Origin: Microvirga solisilvae
Lineage (GTDB): Bacteria > Pseudomonadota > Alphaproteobacteria > Rhizobiales > Beijerinckiaceae
Reading direction: 5' to 3'
Length of the DNA stretch: 64,000 nt
Assembly (NCBI RefSeq): GCF_022808595.1
Contig: NZ_JAKUCN010000001.1
Coordinates: 620,001 to 684,000 of the forward strand
Made by a program: the position numbers and the translations under genes. The notes below the pieces were generated by a model that worked only from the letters and a program-made list of their open reading frames with translations, was not told where the DNA came from and ran no database searches. This document shows positions 44,941 through 55,094 of this stretch, piece after piece. Position 1 is the first letter of the stretch, and each line of letters begins with the position of its first letter.

Positions 44941-46767
44941 TCACTCCACCGTCACGGATTTTGCGAGATTGCGCGGCTGGTCCACGTCTTTGCCCATGAA
45001 GACGGCCGTGTGATAGGCGAGCAACTGGATCGGGATGGAGTTCACGATGGGAGCCACGACGGGATGCACGGACGGCATTACGATGGTGGCCAGCGTGTCG
45101 AGGCCCGTCTCCAGCGCGCCCTTCTCATCCGTGATGAGAATGATGCGTCCGCCGCGTGCCGCCACTTCCTGCATGTTCGAGACGGTTTTCTCGAAGATGT
45201 TGTCGTGCGGGGCGATGACGATGACCGGCATGGTTTCGTCGATCAGCGCGATGGGCCCGTGCTTCAGCTCGCCCGCCGCATAGCCCTCGGCGTGGATGTA
45301 GGAAATTTCCTTGAGCTTCAGCGCGCCTTCCATGGCCAGCGGATAGGACGTGCCGCGGCCGAGATAGAGAACGTCCTTCGCCTTCGAAAGCTCGCGCGCC
45401 AGGATTTCGATCTCGTGCTCGTGTTTCATCGCCTCGCTCATCTGGCCGGGAACGGCGATGAGTGCGTCGACAAGTTCCTTCTCCTGCTCGGCGCTCAATG
45501 TTCCCCGCGCGCGGCCCGCAGCAATCGCGAGCGAGAGCAGCACGGTGAGCTGGCAGGTGAAGGCCTTGGTCGATGCAACGCCCACTTCAACACCGGCAAG
45601 CGTCTGCGCGACGACAGAGCTTTCACGCGCCATGGTGGAGGTCGGCACGTTCACGACAGAGAGCGTATGCAGCTTCTCGCCTGCGGCGTAACGCAGCGAC
45701 GCCAGGGTGTCGGCCGTCTCGCCCGATTGCGAGACGAAAAGCGCCAGCTCGCCTGCCTCCATCGGCGCCTCGCGATAGCGGAATTCTGACGCCACATCGA
45801 TCTCGACCGGAATGCGCGCCAGACGCTCGAACCAATACTTCGACACGAGGCCGGCGAGATAGGCTGTACCGCAGGCAGTGATGGAGATCCGCTTCAGATT
45901 CTTGAAGTCGAACGGGAGCTCGAACGGAAGCTCGACCCGTCCGGCGCTGAAGTTCACGTAATGGGCGAGCGTACGGCCCACAACCTCCGGCTGCTCGTGG
46001 ATTTCCTTGGACATGAAGTGGCGATGATTGCCCTTGTCCGCCATGAAGGAGCTGGCGAGGATCTTGTGGCGCGGCCGGTGAACCATGGCGCCCGACGCAT
46101 CGCGGATGTCGGCGCCCTTGCGGCGCAGGATCGCCCAGTCGCCCTCTTCCAGATAGGCAATCTCGTCAGTGAAGGGCGCAAGCGCCAGGGCGTCGGACCC
46201 CAGATACATCTCGCCCTGTCCGTAGCCAATCGCCAGCGGAGCACCGTGACGTGCGCCGATGAGAAGGTCGTCCTCCCCCTTGAACAGGAAACCCAGCGCG
46301 AAGGCGCCGCGAAGGCGCGGCAGCGTCACGGCCACGGCCTCAATGGGGCCTCGTCCCTGATGCATCTCGTATGTCACGAGCTGAGCGACGACTTCCGTGT
46401 CGGTTTCCGTCTCGAAACGAATGCCCTTCGCTTCCAGACCGGCCTTCAGCTCGCGGAAATTCTCGATGATGCCGTTATGAACCACCGCCAGCTTGTCGGT
46501 GGCATGGGGATGGGCATTGGTCTCGTTCGGCTTGCCATGGGTCGCCCAGCGGGTGTGGCCAATGCCGATGGTGCCGGAGAGCGGCGTCTCCTGGAGCTTC
46601 GCTTCGAGATTGCGGAGCTTGCCCTCGGCCCTGCGGCGGTCGAGACGGCCGTCTTCAAGCGTCGCCACGCCGGCAGAATCGTAACCCCGGTATTCAAGCC
46701 GTTTCAGCGCCTCGACAATCAGCGGCGCGACGGGCGAGTTCCCAACGATTCCAACAATTCCACACAT
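44941..46767 (-). CDS. glmS: Glutamine-fructose-6-phosphate aminotransferase GlmS
   Basis: The protein has 608 residues from the ATG at 46767, which places the catalytic Cys at position 2 (MCGIVG) as required for an N-terminal-nucleophile glutaminase. The first half is the glutaminase (GIGHTRWATHG), then two SIS domains (SQSGETADT, YLGRGTSYPLAMEGALKLKE) and the C-terminal KSVTVE. It makes glucosamine-6-phosphate. It follows glmU by 111 bases, so both steps of UDP-GlcNAc supply are likely co-transcribed. Confidence 0.98.
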   Translation of the reverse strand: MCGIVGIVGNSPVAPLIVEALKRLEYRGYDSAGVATLEDGRLDRRRAEGKLRNLEAKLQETPLSGTIGIGHTRWATHGKPNETNAHPHATDKLAVVHNGIIENFRELKAGLEAKGIRFETETDTEVVAQLVTYEMHQGRGPIEAVAVTLPRLRGAFALGFLFKGEDDLLIGARHGAPLAIGYGQGEMYLGSDALALAPFTDEIAYLEEGDWAILRRKGADIRDASGAMVHRPRHKILASSFMADKGNHRHFMSKEIHEQPEVVGRTLAHYVNFSAGRVELPFELPFDFKNLKRISITACGTAYLAGLVSKYWFERLARIPVEIDVASEFRYREAPMEAGELALFVSQSGETADTLASLRYAAGEKLHTLSVVNVPTSTMARESSVVAQTLAGVEVGVASTKAFTCQLTVLLSLAIAAGRARGTLSAEQEKELVDALIAVPGQMSEAMKHEHEIEILARELSKAKDVLYLGRGTSYPLAMEGALKLKEISYIHAEGYAAGELKHGPIALIDETMPVIVIAPHDNIFEKTVSNMQEVAARGGRIILITDEKGALETGLDTLATIVMPSVHPVVAPIVNSIPIQLLAYHTAVFMGKDVDQPRNLAKSVTVE

Positions 46768-46878
46768 GCCCAGAGGCTTCCTTTTAGACGTCCGATTGAT
46801 GCCAAGCTTTCCGCCTCCATACAAAGGTTGCGGAGGATGCCGGAATCAACTTGCGTGACAAATTATGACAGGGGAGTC

Positions 46879-48255
46879 TTATTTCCCTTTAGTGGCCTTC
46901 GCCTTAGCCCGAAAATCGACGGCCCAGCCCTCTTTTAGGATCTGACGACCACGGCCCAGCGCCAGCGAGTCTGCCGGAACGCTGTCGGTAATCACCGAGC
47001 CTGAACCGACGAAGGCTCCCTTGCCGATGGAGATTGGCGCCACGAGTGAGGAGTTGGAGCCGATAAAGGCCCCCTCGCCGATCTCGGTCCGGTACTTGTT
47101 GTAGCCGTCGTAGTTGCAGGTGATCGTGCCCGCGCCGATATTTGCCTCGGCACCCACACTGGCATCCCCGAGATAGGTCAGGTGGCTCACCTTGGCTCCG
47201 GGGCCGAGATCCGCATTCTTGATCTCGACGAAGTTGCCGACCTTGGCCTTGGGACCGATGGCTGCTCCCGGCCGCAGGCGTGCGAAGGGCCCAACCCCGG
47301 CCCCCGATGCGATGCGCGCGCCTTCGAGATGGCTGAAGCTGTGAACGACGGCCCCAGATTCCACGATGACGCCGGGGCCGAAGACCACATGCGGCTCCAC
47401 GATCACATCCTGACCGAGGCGGGTGTCATGGCTCAGGAAAACCGTCTCCGGCGCGACAAGGGTCACGCCCGAAGCCATCACGGCTTCGCGGAGCCTTTCC
47501 TGGATCATGCGCTCGGCGGCAGCGAGCTGCGCCCGGTCATTGACGCCGTGAACCTCTTCCTCCGGCACCACGGCAATGGCTGCCCGCTCTCCGAGTGCGC
47601 GAGCGATCTCAACCACGTCCGTCAGGTAATACTCGCCCTTGGAATTGTCGTTACCGACCTTCTCCAGGAGCTTAAGAGCGAGATCACCGCGAAGCGCCAT
47701 CAGGCCGCCATTGCATAGGGTGATCGCCCGCTCCGCCTCGGTGGCATCCTTATGCTCGCGGATCGCGAGAAGCTGTCCGTCCACCTGGATGAGACGGCCA
47801 TAGCCGTGCGGATTGCGGGCCTCGAAAGCCATGACCACGACAGCAGCCCCTTCAGCGAGAGGCTCGCGGAGCTTGGCGAAGGTTTCCGTCCGGATGAGCG
47901 GCGTGTCGCCGAACGCGATGATCACGTCGTCATGCGTCCCGGCCAAAGTCTCCCGGGCGCTCAGGACCGCATGGGCGGTGCCAAGCCGCTCCCGCTGCAC
48001 GAAGATTTGGGCATTCGGCAGAATCTTGCGCGCCTCTTTCTCCACGTCCTCCCGGTCCGGCCCAATCACGACCGCCGTCTGGGTCGCGCCGGCTCCAGTC
48101 AACGCGGCGAGGACGTGGCCCAGCATGGAGCGATTGGCCACCTCATGCAGAACTTTGGGCTTTTCGGATTTCATCCTGGTGCCTTCCCCGGCCGCCAGCA
48201 CGATGGCTAGGCAGCTCCGGGTGGAGGAGGTCATGGAGGAATCGCTCGAGGTCAT
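46879..48255 (-). CDS. glmU: Bifunctional UDP-N-acetylglucosamine pyrophosphorylase / glucosamine-1-phosphate acetyltransferase GlmU
   Basis: The protein has 458 residues. N-terminal uridyltransferase with [20 protein letters not shown] and [10 protein letters not shown]-terminal left-handed beta helix hexapeptide repeats ([20 protein letters not shown]) with the active-site [12 protein letters not shown]. An in-frame ATG at 48234 is an alternative start, neither with a strong ribosome binding site. Upstream of glmS in the same direction. Confidence 0.97.
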   Translation of the reverse strand: MTSSDSSMTSSTRSCLAIVLAAGEGTRMKSEKPKVLHEVANRSMLGHVLAALTGAGATQTAVVIGPDREDVEKEARKILPNAQIFVQRERLGTAHAVLSARETLAGTHDDVIIAFGDTPLIRTETFAKLREPLAEGAAVVVMAFEARNPHGYGRLIQVDGQLLAIREHKDATEAERAITLCNGGLMALRGDLALKLLEKVGNDNSKGEYYLTDVVEIARALGERAAIAVVPEEEVHGVNDRAQLAAAERMIQERLREAVMASGVTLVAPETVFLSHDTRLGQDVIVEPHVVFGPGVIVESGAVVHSFSHLEGARIASGAGVGPFARLRPGAAIGPKAKVGNFVEIKNADLGPGAKVSHLTYLGDASVGAEANIGAGTITCNYDGYNKYRTEIGEGAFIGSNSSLVAPISIGKGAFVGSGSVITDSVPADSLALGRGRQILKEGWAVDFRAKAKATKGK

Positions 48256-48385
48256 AAGGTTTCAATCCGGTGGAGGTTTTCAGCTGCTGCTAGATCAGAA
48301 GAGGTAATTCGGCAATCTTTTCATGAACAAGGCCGCCAAAACCGAACTGCCTCGTTTACTTCATACTCATGTTTGATGATAAAGC

Positions 48386-50011
48386 ATGAGACTTCCCGAT
48401 TGTCTGGCCAAAGTGCCACGTTCACACAAGAGTATCACTGTGTCGGTTTCGCTGGGGGCCTCGGGCCCTTCTCATCCTCGGCGACGTGATGTGCTGGCTT
48501 ATCTCGGTGCATCTGTCGCAGCGCTCAGCCTTGCCCCCGCCGTTCGCGCGCAGACGCCGCAGGCGACCATCGCCCAGCGGATGGGCGACGCGCAGCGTTT
48601 CGACCCGGCCACGGTAACCGACCTCGCCCGGCAGCTTTCAAAGAAGCCGTTCGCCCCGCCGCCGAACGATCTGCCGGATGCATTCTCGAATCTGACCTAC
48701 GAGCAATATATCGCGATCAAGGCTCTCCAGCCGCCGATCTGGAGCACGGAAGGGCGTGGCATCGCCCTGGAACCGCTGCATCGCGGCTTCGTCTTCAACA
48801 ACGCGGTCGACCTGTTTCTCGTCGAGGACGGCAACGTCCGGCGTGTCGGCTACGACCCCAAGCAATTCAATTTCGGTGGAATAAACGTTCCTAACGATCT
48901 GAAGGACGTCGGCTTTTCCGGATTCCGCCTGGTCGCCCAGCCCGCCGAGGGCAAGCCCTATGATTTTGCCATCGTGCAAGGAGCCACCTTCTTCCGGGCT
49001 CTGGCTCGGGGCCAGAATTACGGCGCCATCGCCCGCGCATTGACCTTGAAGCCCGCGGACCCGAAAGGCGAGGAATTCCCGCTATTCAGGGCGTTCTGGA
49101 TCGAGCGCCCAAGTGTGGGCAGCAACAGCATCACGATCCACGGCGTGATCGATTCGGAATCGACGACTGGCGCGGTGCGCATGACTATTCGCCCCGGCGA
49201 CATGACCATCGTGGACGTGGAAACGACCCTCTTCCCCCGCGTGAACCTGGATCACGTCGGCCTCGGCGGCATGGCATCGACCTATTTCTATGGGGCGAAT
49301 GACCGGCGCACGGCAGACGACATCCGCCCGGCGGTCTACGAATCCTCTGGCCTGCAGATGCTGAACGGCCAGGGCGAATGGCTCTGGCGTCCGCTTCACA
49401 ACCCGGAAACCCTGCAGATATCCGCGTTCGTGGACAGCTCCCCACGAGGATTTGGCCTCCTTCAGCGGGAGCGCGATTACGACAGCTTCCAGGACGACGA
49501 CCAGCGCTTCGAGCGCCGGCCGAGCCTGTGGATCGAGCCTCTGGGGGATTGGGGCCAGGGCAGCGTCCAGCTGCTCGAGATCCCGACGGATGCCGAGATC
49601 AACGACAATATCCTCGCCTATTGGCGCCCCAAGGCACCGATGGCCGCGGGATCGGAAGTCTCCTTTGCCTATCGCCAGTACTGGGGCTGGAACTCGCCGG
49701 AGCGGCCACCGCTGGCAACCGTGACGGCGACCCGATCCGGTCGGGGTAGCTCAGGCCGGCGTAGGCGATTCACCGTGGACTTTTCGGGCGATATGCTGGG
49801 TGACAATTGGCCCACGGACCTTAAATCAGTGCTGACCGTTGGTCCGGGATCGTTCCAGAACCTCAAACTTTTGCCCTATCCTGAGCGAAAGACGGTCCGC
49901 GTTGCATTCGAGCTTGACCCAGGCAACGAAAACGCGTGTGAGATGCGTCTCATCCTCGAAGCAGGCGGGAAACCGATAAGCGAGACATGGCTGTATCGTT
50001 GGACACCCTAA
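48386..50011 (+). CDS. Glucan biosynthesis protein OpgG/OpgD (MdoG/MdoD)
   Basis: The protein has 541 residues. A Tat-type signal peptide (RRRDVLAYLGASVAALSLAP, about residues 33-52, cleaved near VRAQ) is more like OpgD than the Sec-exported OpgG. Family motifs are FSNLTYEQYIAIKALQ, RGFVFNNAVDLFLVEDG, FFRALARGQNYGAIARAL and ANDRRTADDIRPAVYESSGL. It acts in the periplasm on the backbone of osmoregulated periplasmic glucans. Its end overlaps the opgH start by 25 bases. Confidence 0.93.
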   Translation: MRLPDCLAKVPRSHKSITVSVSLGASGPSHPRRRDVLAYLGASVAALSLAPAVRAQTPQATIAQRMGDAQRFDPATVTDLARQLSKKPFAPPPNDLPDAFSNLTYEQYIAIKALQPPIWSTEGRGIALEPLHRGFVFNNAVDLFLVEDGNVRRVGYDPKQFNFGGINVPNDLKDVGFSGFRLVAQPAEGKPYDFAIVQGATFFRALARGQNYGAIARALTLKPADPKGEEFPLFRAFWIERPSVGSNSITIHGVIDSESTTGAVRMTIRPGDMTIVDVETTLFPRVNLDHVGLGGMASTYFYGANDRRTADDIRPAVYESSGLQMLNGQGEWLWRPLHNPETLQISAFVDSSPRGFGLLQRERDYDSFQDDDQRFERRPSLWIEPLGDWGQGSVQLLEIPTDAEINDNILAYWRPKAPMAAGSEVSFAYRQYWGWNSPERPPLATVTATRSGRGSSGRRRRFTVDFSGDMLGDNWPTDLKSVLTVGPGSFQNLKLLPYPERKTVRVAFELDPGNENACEMRLILEAGGKPISETWLYRWTP

Positions 50012-52179
50012 GTTCCGACTCGAACTCTAAAGTCGCTGCCCTCGGGCGGCCCGAATCCGTCATGCCCCCGGAAAAGCATCTGGACATGCCGACCCAGCAC
50101 CTCAGGCGCTGGTCGGCCGATCAGGAGCGAAAGCCCGTTCGGCGGAATCCTAAACTCGGCACATGGCTCGCCCGCCTGTTCGTCTTCGGCGGCGGGTTGC
50201 TGCTGACCGGATACGGCACCTACGAAATGTACCAGGTGGTGTCGGTCAGCCGCACCACGGCCCTCCAGTGGGTGTTGGTGGCTTTGTTCACCGTCAACTT
50301 CTCCTGGATCGCGGTGGCGTTCACGAGCGCCCTGCTCGGCTTCTTTGCCCTGCTCCGGCAGCCTCGCCCTGCCCCGCTGCCATCGTCATTGCAGGCGCGC
50401 ACCGCCATCGTGATGCCCGTCTATAACGAGCAGACGTCGCGGACCTATGCGGCGTTGGAAGCGATCTACGAATCCGTAGAAGCCACGGGACTTGGCGACA
50501 GTTTCGACTATTTCATCCTCTCCGACACCACGCAGCCGGATGCCTGGATCGCCGAGGAGCGGGCTTTCCTGGCGCTGAGGGAACGCCTCGGGGCCAAGGC
50601 ACGGTTCTATTATCGCCACCGGGCGAAGAACCATCACCGCAAGGCCGGCAACATCGCGGATTTCGTGAGCCGCTGGGGCGGGCATTACGAGCACATGCTG
50701 GTACTCGACGCCGACAGCCTCATGACCGGCGACTGCATAGTGCGCCTGGCTGCGGCCATGGAAGCCGATCCCGATGCGGGCATCATCCAGTCGCTGCCGC
50801 TCATCATCAACCGCAACACTCTGTTCGCGCGCCTTCAGCAATATGCGGCGCGCGTTACGGGTCCGGTCATTGCCATGGGCCTGTCCGTCTGGATGGGCCG
50901 GGACGGCAACTACTGGGGCCACAACGCGATCATCCGCACCAAGGCCTTCGCCGACCATGGCGGATTGCCGGACCTGAAAGGCAAGCCGCCCTTCGGCGGC
51001 CACATCCTCAGCCACGACTTCGTGGAAGCGGCCCTGCTGCGCCGCGCCGGCTGGGACGTCTACATGCTGCCGGACCTTCAGGGTTCGTACGAGGAAAGCC
51101 CGCCGTCGCTCATCGACCTCTCGGCACGCGACCGCCGCTGGTGTCAGGGCAACTTGCAGCATGCGCGTGTGATCACGGCTAAGGGCCTGAAGCTGCCGAC
51201 GCGCCAGCATTTCGCAACGGGCATCATGTCCTATCTGGCCTCGCCCTTCTGGCTCTTCCAGCTGATCGTCGGTATCGCGCTCGTCCTGCAGACGACCTAT
51301 ATCAGGCCGGAATATTTCGCCCGCGACTTCCGCCTCTATCCGATCTGGCCGCGCTTCGACCCCGAGCGAGCCCTTGCGCTGTTCGCTATGACCATGGGCA
51401 TTCTGCTGGCGCCGAAGATCTTCGGACTGATCCTGATGCTCATTCGCAGCGCGGATCGTCGCGCTTCCGGCGGCGGCATCCGCCTGATCATCTCGTCGCT
51501 GATCGAGATCATCCTGTCCGCATTGCTCGCGCCTATCCTGATGCTGATCCAGTCCGGTTCCGTGTTCCAGATCCTTCTGGGCCGCGATACGGGCTGGCAG
51601 CCGCAGCGTCGCGACGACGGCTCGATTCCGTTCAAGGACATCGTGCGCCGTCACCGCGCCCATACGGTTCTGGGAGCGCTCGCCGGCATCTCGGCATTCA
51701 TGATCGCCACATCCCTGTTCCTGTGGATGTCGCCCACCATCATCGGCCTTCTGCTGGCTATTCCGCTCTCCTGGCTCAGCGGTCAGTTGGGCGCGGGGCT
51801 CGCGCTGAAGCGCATGGGGCTTCTCATGACACCGGAAGAGCATCAGCCTCCGGCCATCGCCACGCGCGCGAATGAACTCCAGGCTCGCAATGCCGCTTTC
51901 GGTTTCGATGACGAGGACAGCCTTCGCGCCCTTTACGCTGACGCTGCCTTCAGAGAGCGTCACATGGACATGCTGCCGCCTGCTGCGCCCCGCAAGCGTG
52001 GTGTGATCGAAACCGAGCGCGCTTTGGCAGAAGCCAAGATCATCGATGCGGAAACGATCGAGGATGCGATCAACTGGCTCCATCCCAAAGAGCGCATGGT
52101 GGTGCTCCATGACCGCGCGCTCCTCAGCATGCTGGTGCACCTGAAGAGCAAGCCGGCGGATGCTGAAGCAGCTGAGTAA
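49987..52179 (+). CDS. opgH: Glucan biosynthesis glucosyltransferase OpgH (MdoH)
   Basis: The protein has 730 residues; the start inside the preceding gene implies translational coupling, although an ATG at 50062 is possible. Two N-terminal membrane helices, a large cytoplasmic GT2 domain (MPVYNEQTSRTYAALE, LDADSLMTGD, GHILSHDFVEAALLRRAGW, RRWCQGNLQHA with the QxxRW-like element), then several C-terminal helices. It polymerises the beta-glucan from UDP-glucose across the inner membrane. Confidence 0.96.
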   Translation: MAVSLDTLSSDSNSKVAALGRPESVMPPEKHLDMPTQHLRRWSADQERKPVRRNPKLGTWLARLFVFGGGLLLTGYGTYEMYQVVSVSRTTALQWVLVALFTVNFSWIAVAFTSALLGFFALLRQPRPAPLPSSLQARTAIVMPVYNEQTSRTYAALEAIYESVEATGLGDSFDYFILSDTTQPDAWIAEERAFLALRERLGAKARFYYRHRAKNHHRKAGNIADFVSRWGGHYEHMLVLDADSLMTGDCIVRLAAAMEADPDAGIIQSLPLIINRNTLFARLQQYAARVTGPVIAMGLSVWMGRDGNYWGHNAIIRTKAFADHGGLPDLKGKPPFGGHILSHDFVEAALLRRAGWDVYMLPDLQGSYEESPPSLIDLSARDRRWCQGNLQHARVITAKGLKLPTRQHFATGIMSYLASPFWLFQLIVGIALVLQTTYIRPEYFARDFRLYPIWPRFDPERALALFAMTMGILLAPKIFGLILMLIRSADRRASGGGIRLIISSLIEIILSALLAPILMLIQSGSVFQILLGRDTGWQPQRRDDGSIPFKDIVRRHRAHTVLGALAGISAFMIATSLFLWMSPTIIGLLLAIPLSWLSGQLGAGLALKRMGLLMTPEEHQPPAIATRANELQARNAAFGFDDEDSLRALYADAAFRERHMDMLPPAAPRKRGVIETERALAEAKIIDAETIEDAINWLHPKERMVVLHDRALLSMLVHLKSKPADAEAAE

Positions 52180-52180
52180 A

Positions 52181-52208
52181 ACCGAGGCCTCTCAGGCCTC
52201 GGTCTTTT
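52181..52208 (+). terminator. Terminator of opgH overlapping the lysR coding end
   Basis: ACCGAGGCCT (52181-52190) and AGGCCTCGGT (52194-52203) pair perfectly around CTC and are followed by CTTTT. On the minus strand the hairpin is followed by TTTT (52177-52180), so it may be bidirectional. It overlaps the last codons of the convergent LysR gene. Confidence 0.8.
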
Positions 52209-53115
52209 GCAGAGCTTGCGTCGATTCCTTCTGATCGTCTGCAGCGACTTCATTGAAGAGCCAGTCGCAAAACGCTTGAATCTTGCGCGTCCGCCGTCGC
52301 GCTTTGGGATAGACGAGCCAATAGCTCCAAGTTTTCAGAATGAGATCGAAAGGCTGCACCAAACGGCCCGATGCAAGCTCCTCTCGGAAGAAGGCTGTAT
52401 TGACGATGGCGACGCCTTGTCCTGCAACGGCGGCCATCCCTTCGAACTGCTGCACGCCGAGGGAATAGTCCCCTCGCTTCGTCAGGCCTGTGCTGCTGAC
52501 ACCGGCAAGAGCGAACCATTCCTGCCACCAGGGATCACCAGGGGACATGATCGGCAACTTGAGCAAATCTTTCGGCTCTTTCAAGGCGCCGTCTTTCAGC
52601 AGGTCCGGGCTGCAGACCGGGGTCACGCAGTTGTCGAAAAGAAAATGCTTCTCGAGCTCAGGCCAATCCCCGCGCCCGCTGCGGATGCCGATATCGAAAT
52701 CGCTGCCGACCAGATCGACCATGGCCTGGGAGATACTCACCTGTACGGCGATGTTCGGATGAAGCTGGCGGAAGCTTCCGAGGCGCGGCACAAGCCAATT
52801 CGATGCGAATGTATGCGTCGTCGTAACGGAAAGCGTCGTTTCCACACGCTCTTCGACACCTGCAAAAGCCACCCTCAAGGCCTCGAATGCTTCCGTGACC
52901 GCCGGGGCGAGTTGTTGTCCACGTTCGGTAAGCACGACCTGGCGGGGTAACCGAACGAAGAGTGGCGCGCCCACGCGATCTTCAAGCATCTTGATCTGAT
53001 AGCTCACGGCCGCCTGCGTCATGCCGAGCTCTTCCGCCGCGCGGGTGAAGCTCTGGTGGCGTGCCGCCGCCTCGAAGACACGAACGGCACTCATGGGAGG
53101 AAGTGGCTTCGACAT
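52192..53115 (-). CDS. LysR-family transcriptional regulator (GcvA-like)
   Basis: The protein has 307 residues. The N-terminal winged helix-turn-helix is AARHQSFTRAAEELGMTQAA (about 17-36) and a LysR substrate-binding domain follows (about 95-295). The start MSKPLPPMSAVRVFEAAAR is typical of the GcvA subgroup. LysR regulators usually control a divergent gene; here that is the DUF1127-like small gene. Confidence 0.92.
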   Translation of the reverse strand: MSKPLPPMSAVRVFEAAARHQSFTRAAEELGMTQAAVSYQIKMLEDRVGAPLFVRLPRQVVLTERGQQLAPAVTEAFEALRVAFAGVEERVETTLSVTTTHTFASNWLVPRLGSFRQLHPNIAVQVSISQAMVDLVGSDFDIGIRSGRGDWPELEKHFLFDNCVTPVCSPDLLKDGALKEPKDLLKLPIMSPGDPWWQEWFALAGVSSTGLTKRGDYSLGVQQFEGMAAVAGQGVAIVNTAFFREELASGRLVQPFDLILKTWSYWLVYPKARRRTRKIQAFCDWLFNEVAADDQKESTQALQKTEA

Positions 53116-53244
53116 GGCAAACCCATAAGGACAGCTTATGTCAGCCCTCTGGGTTTCACTTTGTCAAGAGCGCACCAGAGGAACATCTTCATTTCATCAG
53201 CCGGCCTCGAAAAGGCTCACGGCTTACAGGAAAGAAGATGTGTC

Positions 53245-53448
53245 ATGAGATATGAGGAACCTCGCCCGCAGGCTACGATCAGCACGATTCTGTTTCGCCT
53301 GAAGCTATGGCTGGACCTTCGCAAGGCACGCCGGATCGTCCAGTTGGATCCGCGGCGCCTCACGGCCCGCGAACGCCAGGATATCGGCTTACCCGAGCCA
53401 TATTGGTACGAAAGCTCGTACCCTCTGGAGCGGAATGGCTGGCGATAA
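53245..53448 (+). CDS. Small basic protein, DUF1127-like
   Basis: The protein has 67 residues, Arg-rich with WLDLRKARRIVQLDPRRLTARERQDIGLPEP; the DLRxLxxREFxDIGL-like segment is the DUF1127 hallmark. Such proteins are implicated in RNA-binding or phosphate and stress regulation in alphaproteobacteria. It lies next to a phosphate cotransporter on the other strand. Convergent with that gene, 2 bases apart. Confidence 0.7.
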   Translation: MRYEEPRPQATISTILFRLKLWLDLRKARRIVQLDPRRLTARERQDIGLPEPYWYESSYPLERNGWR

Positions 53449-53450
53449 AC

Positions 53451-55094
53451 TCACGACGTGAGGCGGCTTGGCTTCAGCTCGCCGCTCTGCTCCAGAAGCG
53501 AGTGTCCCGTGGCCGCGATATGTGCCTCGATGCGCTTCAGATCGCGCACGATGTCGAGCTGCAGCGCGCTCGTATCGCCGATCGTGCGACCGGAGCGGAT
53601 CTGTTCCAAGTGCTTCTGCGTCACGGCTCTTTCCAGGTCGCGGAAGCGCTCCTTCTCGGATACGAGTCGGCGGGCAGAACCGATGTCCTGGAACATCAGC
53701 ACGGATGCTGCGAGCTGGAGATGTTCAAGCAGCTTGCCATGCATGCTCGTGATGTCGTCGAGGCTGTCCTTCGGCAAGCGCAGATGGTTCTTGATGCGCT
53801 TGGCAGCAAGCTCCATCAGGTTCTTGTCGATGATGTCGCCGATATGTTCGAGATTGATCGCGAAGGCGAGAATGTCGGACAGGCGCTTTGCCTCTGCCTC
53901 GCTCAGAGCCTCGTGATTGATGGAACTCATATAGCGCCGGATAGCGCTGTAGAGGCGATCCACCACGTCGTCCGTGCGGCTCACTTCGGCGACGCGGCTG
54001 ATGTCGTCTTCCCGGAACAGATCCTGGGAGCTGCGCAGCATCACCTCCACCGTATCGGCCATGCGCAGCACTTCACGGGCTGCGTTCGAAAGAGCCACCG
54101 AAGGCGTGTCGAGCGCATCCTTGTCGAGATATTGCGGCATGCCCGGATCGGAGGCGACCAGCTTCTCAGGGAAAGCTTTCAGCAGCAGCTTCGCGATCCA
54201 TGGCAGCGGCAGAATGAAGATCAGGGCAATGGCGATGTTGAAGAGCGTGTGAAAGTTCGCCGCCAACCTGGCGGGGTTGGGATCGAACATCGTCATGTAC
54301 TTCAGGGCGAAGTCGATCAGCGGCAGGGCCAAGACACAGCCGAGCACGCGCATGGCAAGGTTGCCGAAGGGCACGCGGAATTTCGCAGGATCGCCCCCTA
54401 GGCCTTCCAGCATCGGGTTGACCGAGCTTCCGAGGTTCGCGCCGAGCACCATCACAAGCGCCGCGTGGGTATCGATGACGCCCGCCGTGGCAAGAGACAT
54501 GATGAACAGCATCGCGGCGACGCTGGAATGCGCCATCCAAGCGAAGAACCCGGACAGGAGCACGAGGATCAGCGGGTCCGGAGCAATCACCGCGAGCAGA
54601 TCCTTGAGGACCTTCGATGATTCGATGGGACGGATCGTCTCCGACAGGAGATGAAGCGACAGCAACATCAAGCCAAGGCCGATGCCGACACGTCCGAGAT
54701 CCTTGATCCGGCTGGAGGAGCCCCGCTTATAGGCGAAGAAGCCGACGAAGATCAGCATGGGGAAAATCAGGGTGATGTCGAAAGACAGCACCTGCACGAT
54801 CAGGGTCGTGCCGACATTCGCGCCGAGCATCACCGCCAGAGCCGGAACGATATCGACGGCGCCTCCTGCCGTGAAAGAGGCGACCATGAGAGCCGTCGCG
54901 GTGCTGCTCTGCAGCACGGTCGTGACGCCGACGCCTGCCAGGAAGGCGCGCAAACGGGTCCTCAATCCCACGCCGAGGATCCACCTCAGATCGCTGCCGA
55001 AAGCGCGCTGGACCCCGCTATTGACCATGTTGATGCCCCACAGAAGAAGGGCAATCTCACCGAGAAGGTGGATGATAACGGCGGTGACAGACAT
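53451..55094 (-). CDS. Na/Pi cotransporter family protein with PhoU-like C-terminus
   Basis: The protein has 547 residues. Two homologous halves of a Na/Pi-II transporter contain the QSS motif (TTVLQSSTATALMVASFTAG) and its inverted copy (AHSSVAAMLFIMSLATAG), with about 8 membrane helices. Residues from about 330 are cytoplasmic and helical with PhoU-like pattern (FAINLEHIGDIIDKNLMELA). It takes up phosphate with sodium, with the PhoU part likely regulatory. Confidence 0.92.
   Translation of the reverse strand: MSVTAVIIHLLGEIALLLWGINMVNSGVQRAFGSDLRWILGVGLRTRLRAFLAGVGVTTVLQSSTATALMVASFTAGGAVDIVPALAVMLGANVGTTLIVQVLSFDITLIFPMLIFVGFFAYKRGSSSRIKDLGRVGIGLGLMLLSLHLLSETIRPIESSKVLKDLLAVIAPDPLILVLLSGFFAWMAHSSVAAMLFIMSLATAGVIDTHAALVMVLGANLGSSVNPMLEGLGGDPAKFRVPFGNLAMRVLGCVLALPLIDFALKYMTMFDPNPARLAANFHTLFNIAIALIFILPLPWIAKLLLKAFPEKLVASDPGMPQYLDKDALDTPSVALSNAAREVLRMADTVEVMLRSSQDLFREDDISRVAEVSRTDDVVDRLYSAIRRYMSSINHEALSEAEAKRLSDILAFAINLEHIGDIIDKNLMELAAKRIKNHLRLPKDSLDDITSMHGKLLEHLQLAASVLMFQDIGSARRLVSEKERFRDLERAVTQKHLEQIRSGRTIGDTSALQLDIVRDLKRIEAHIAATGHSLLEQSGELKPSRLTS

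Noticed and set aside
46768..46878. glmS ribozyme or leader control element
   Set aside because: The glmU-glmS gap is too short and shows no ribozyme-like structure; the ribozyme is known from Gram-positive bacteria.
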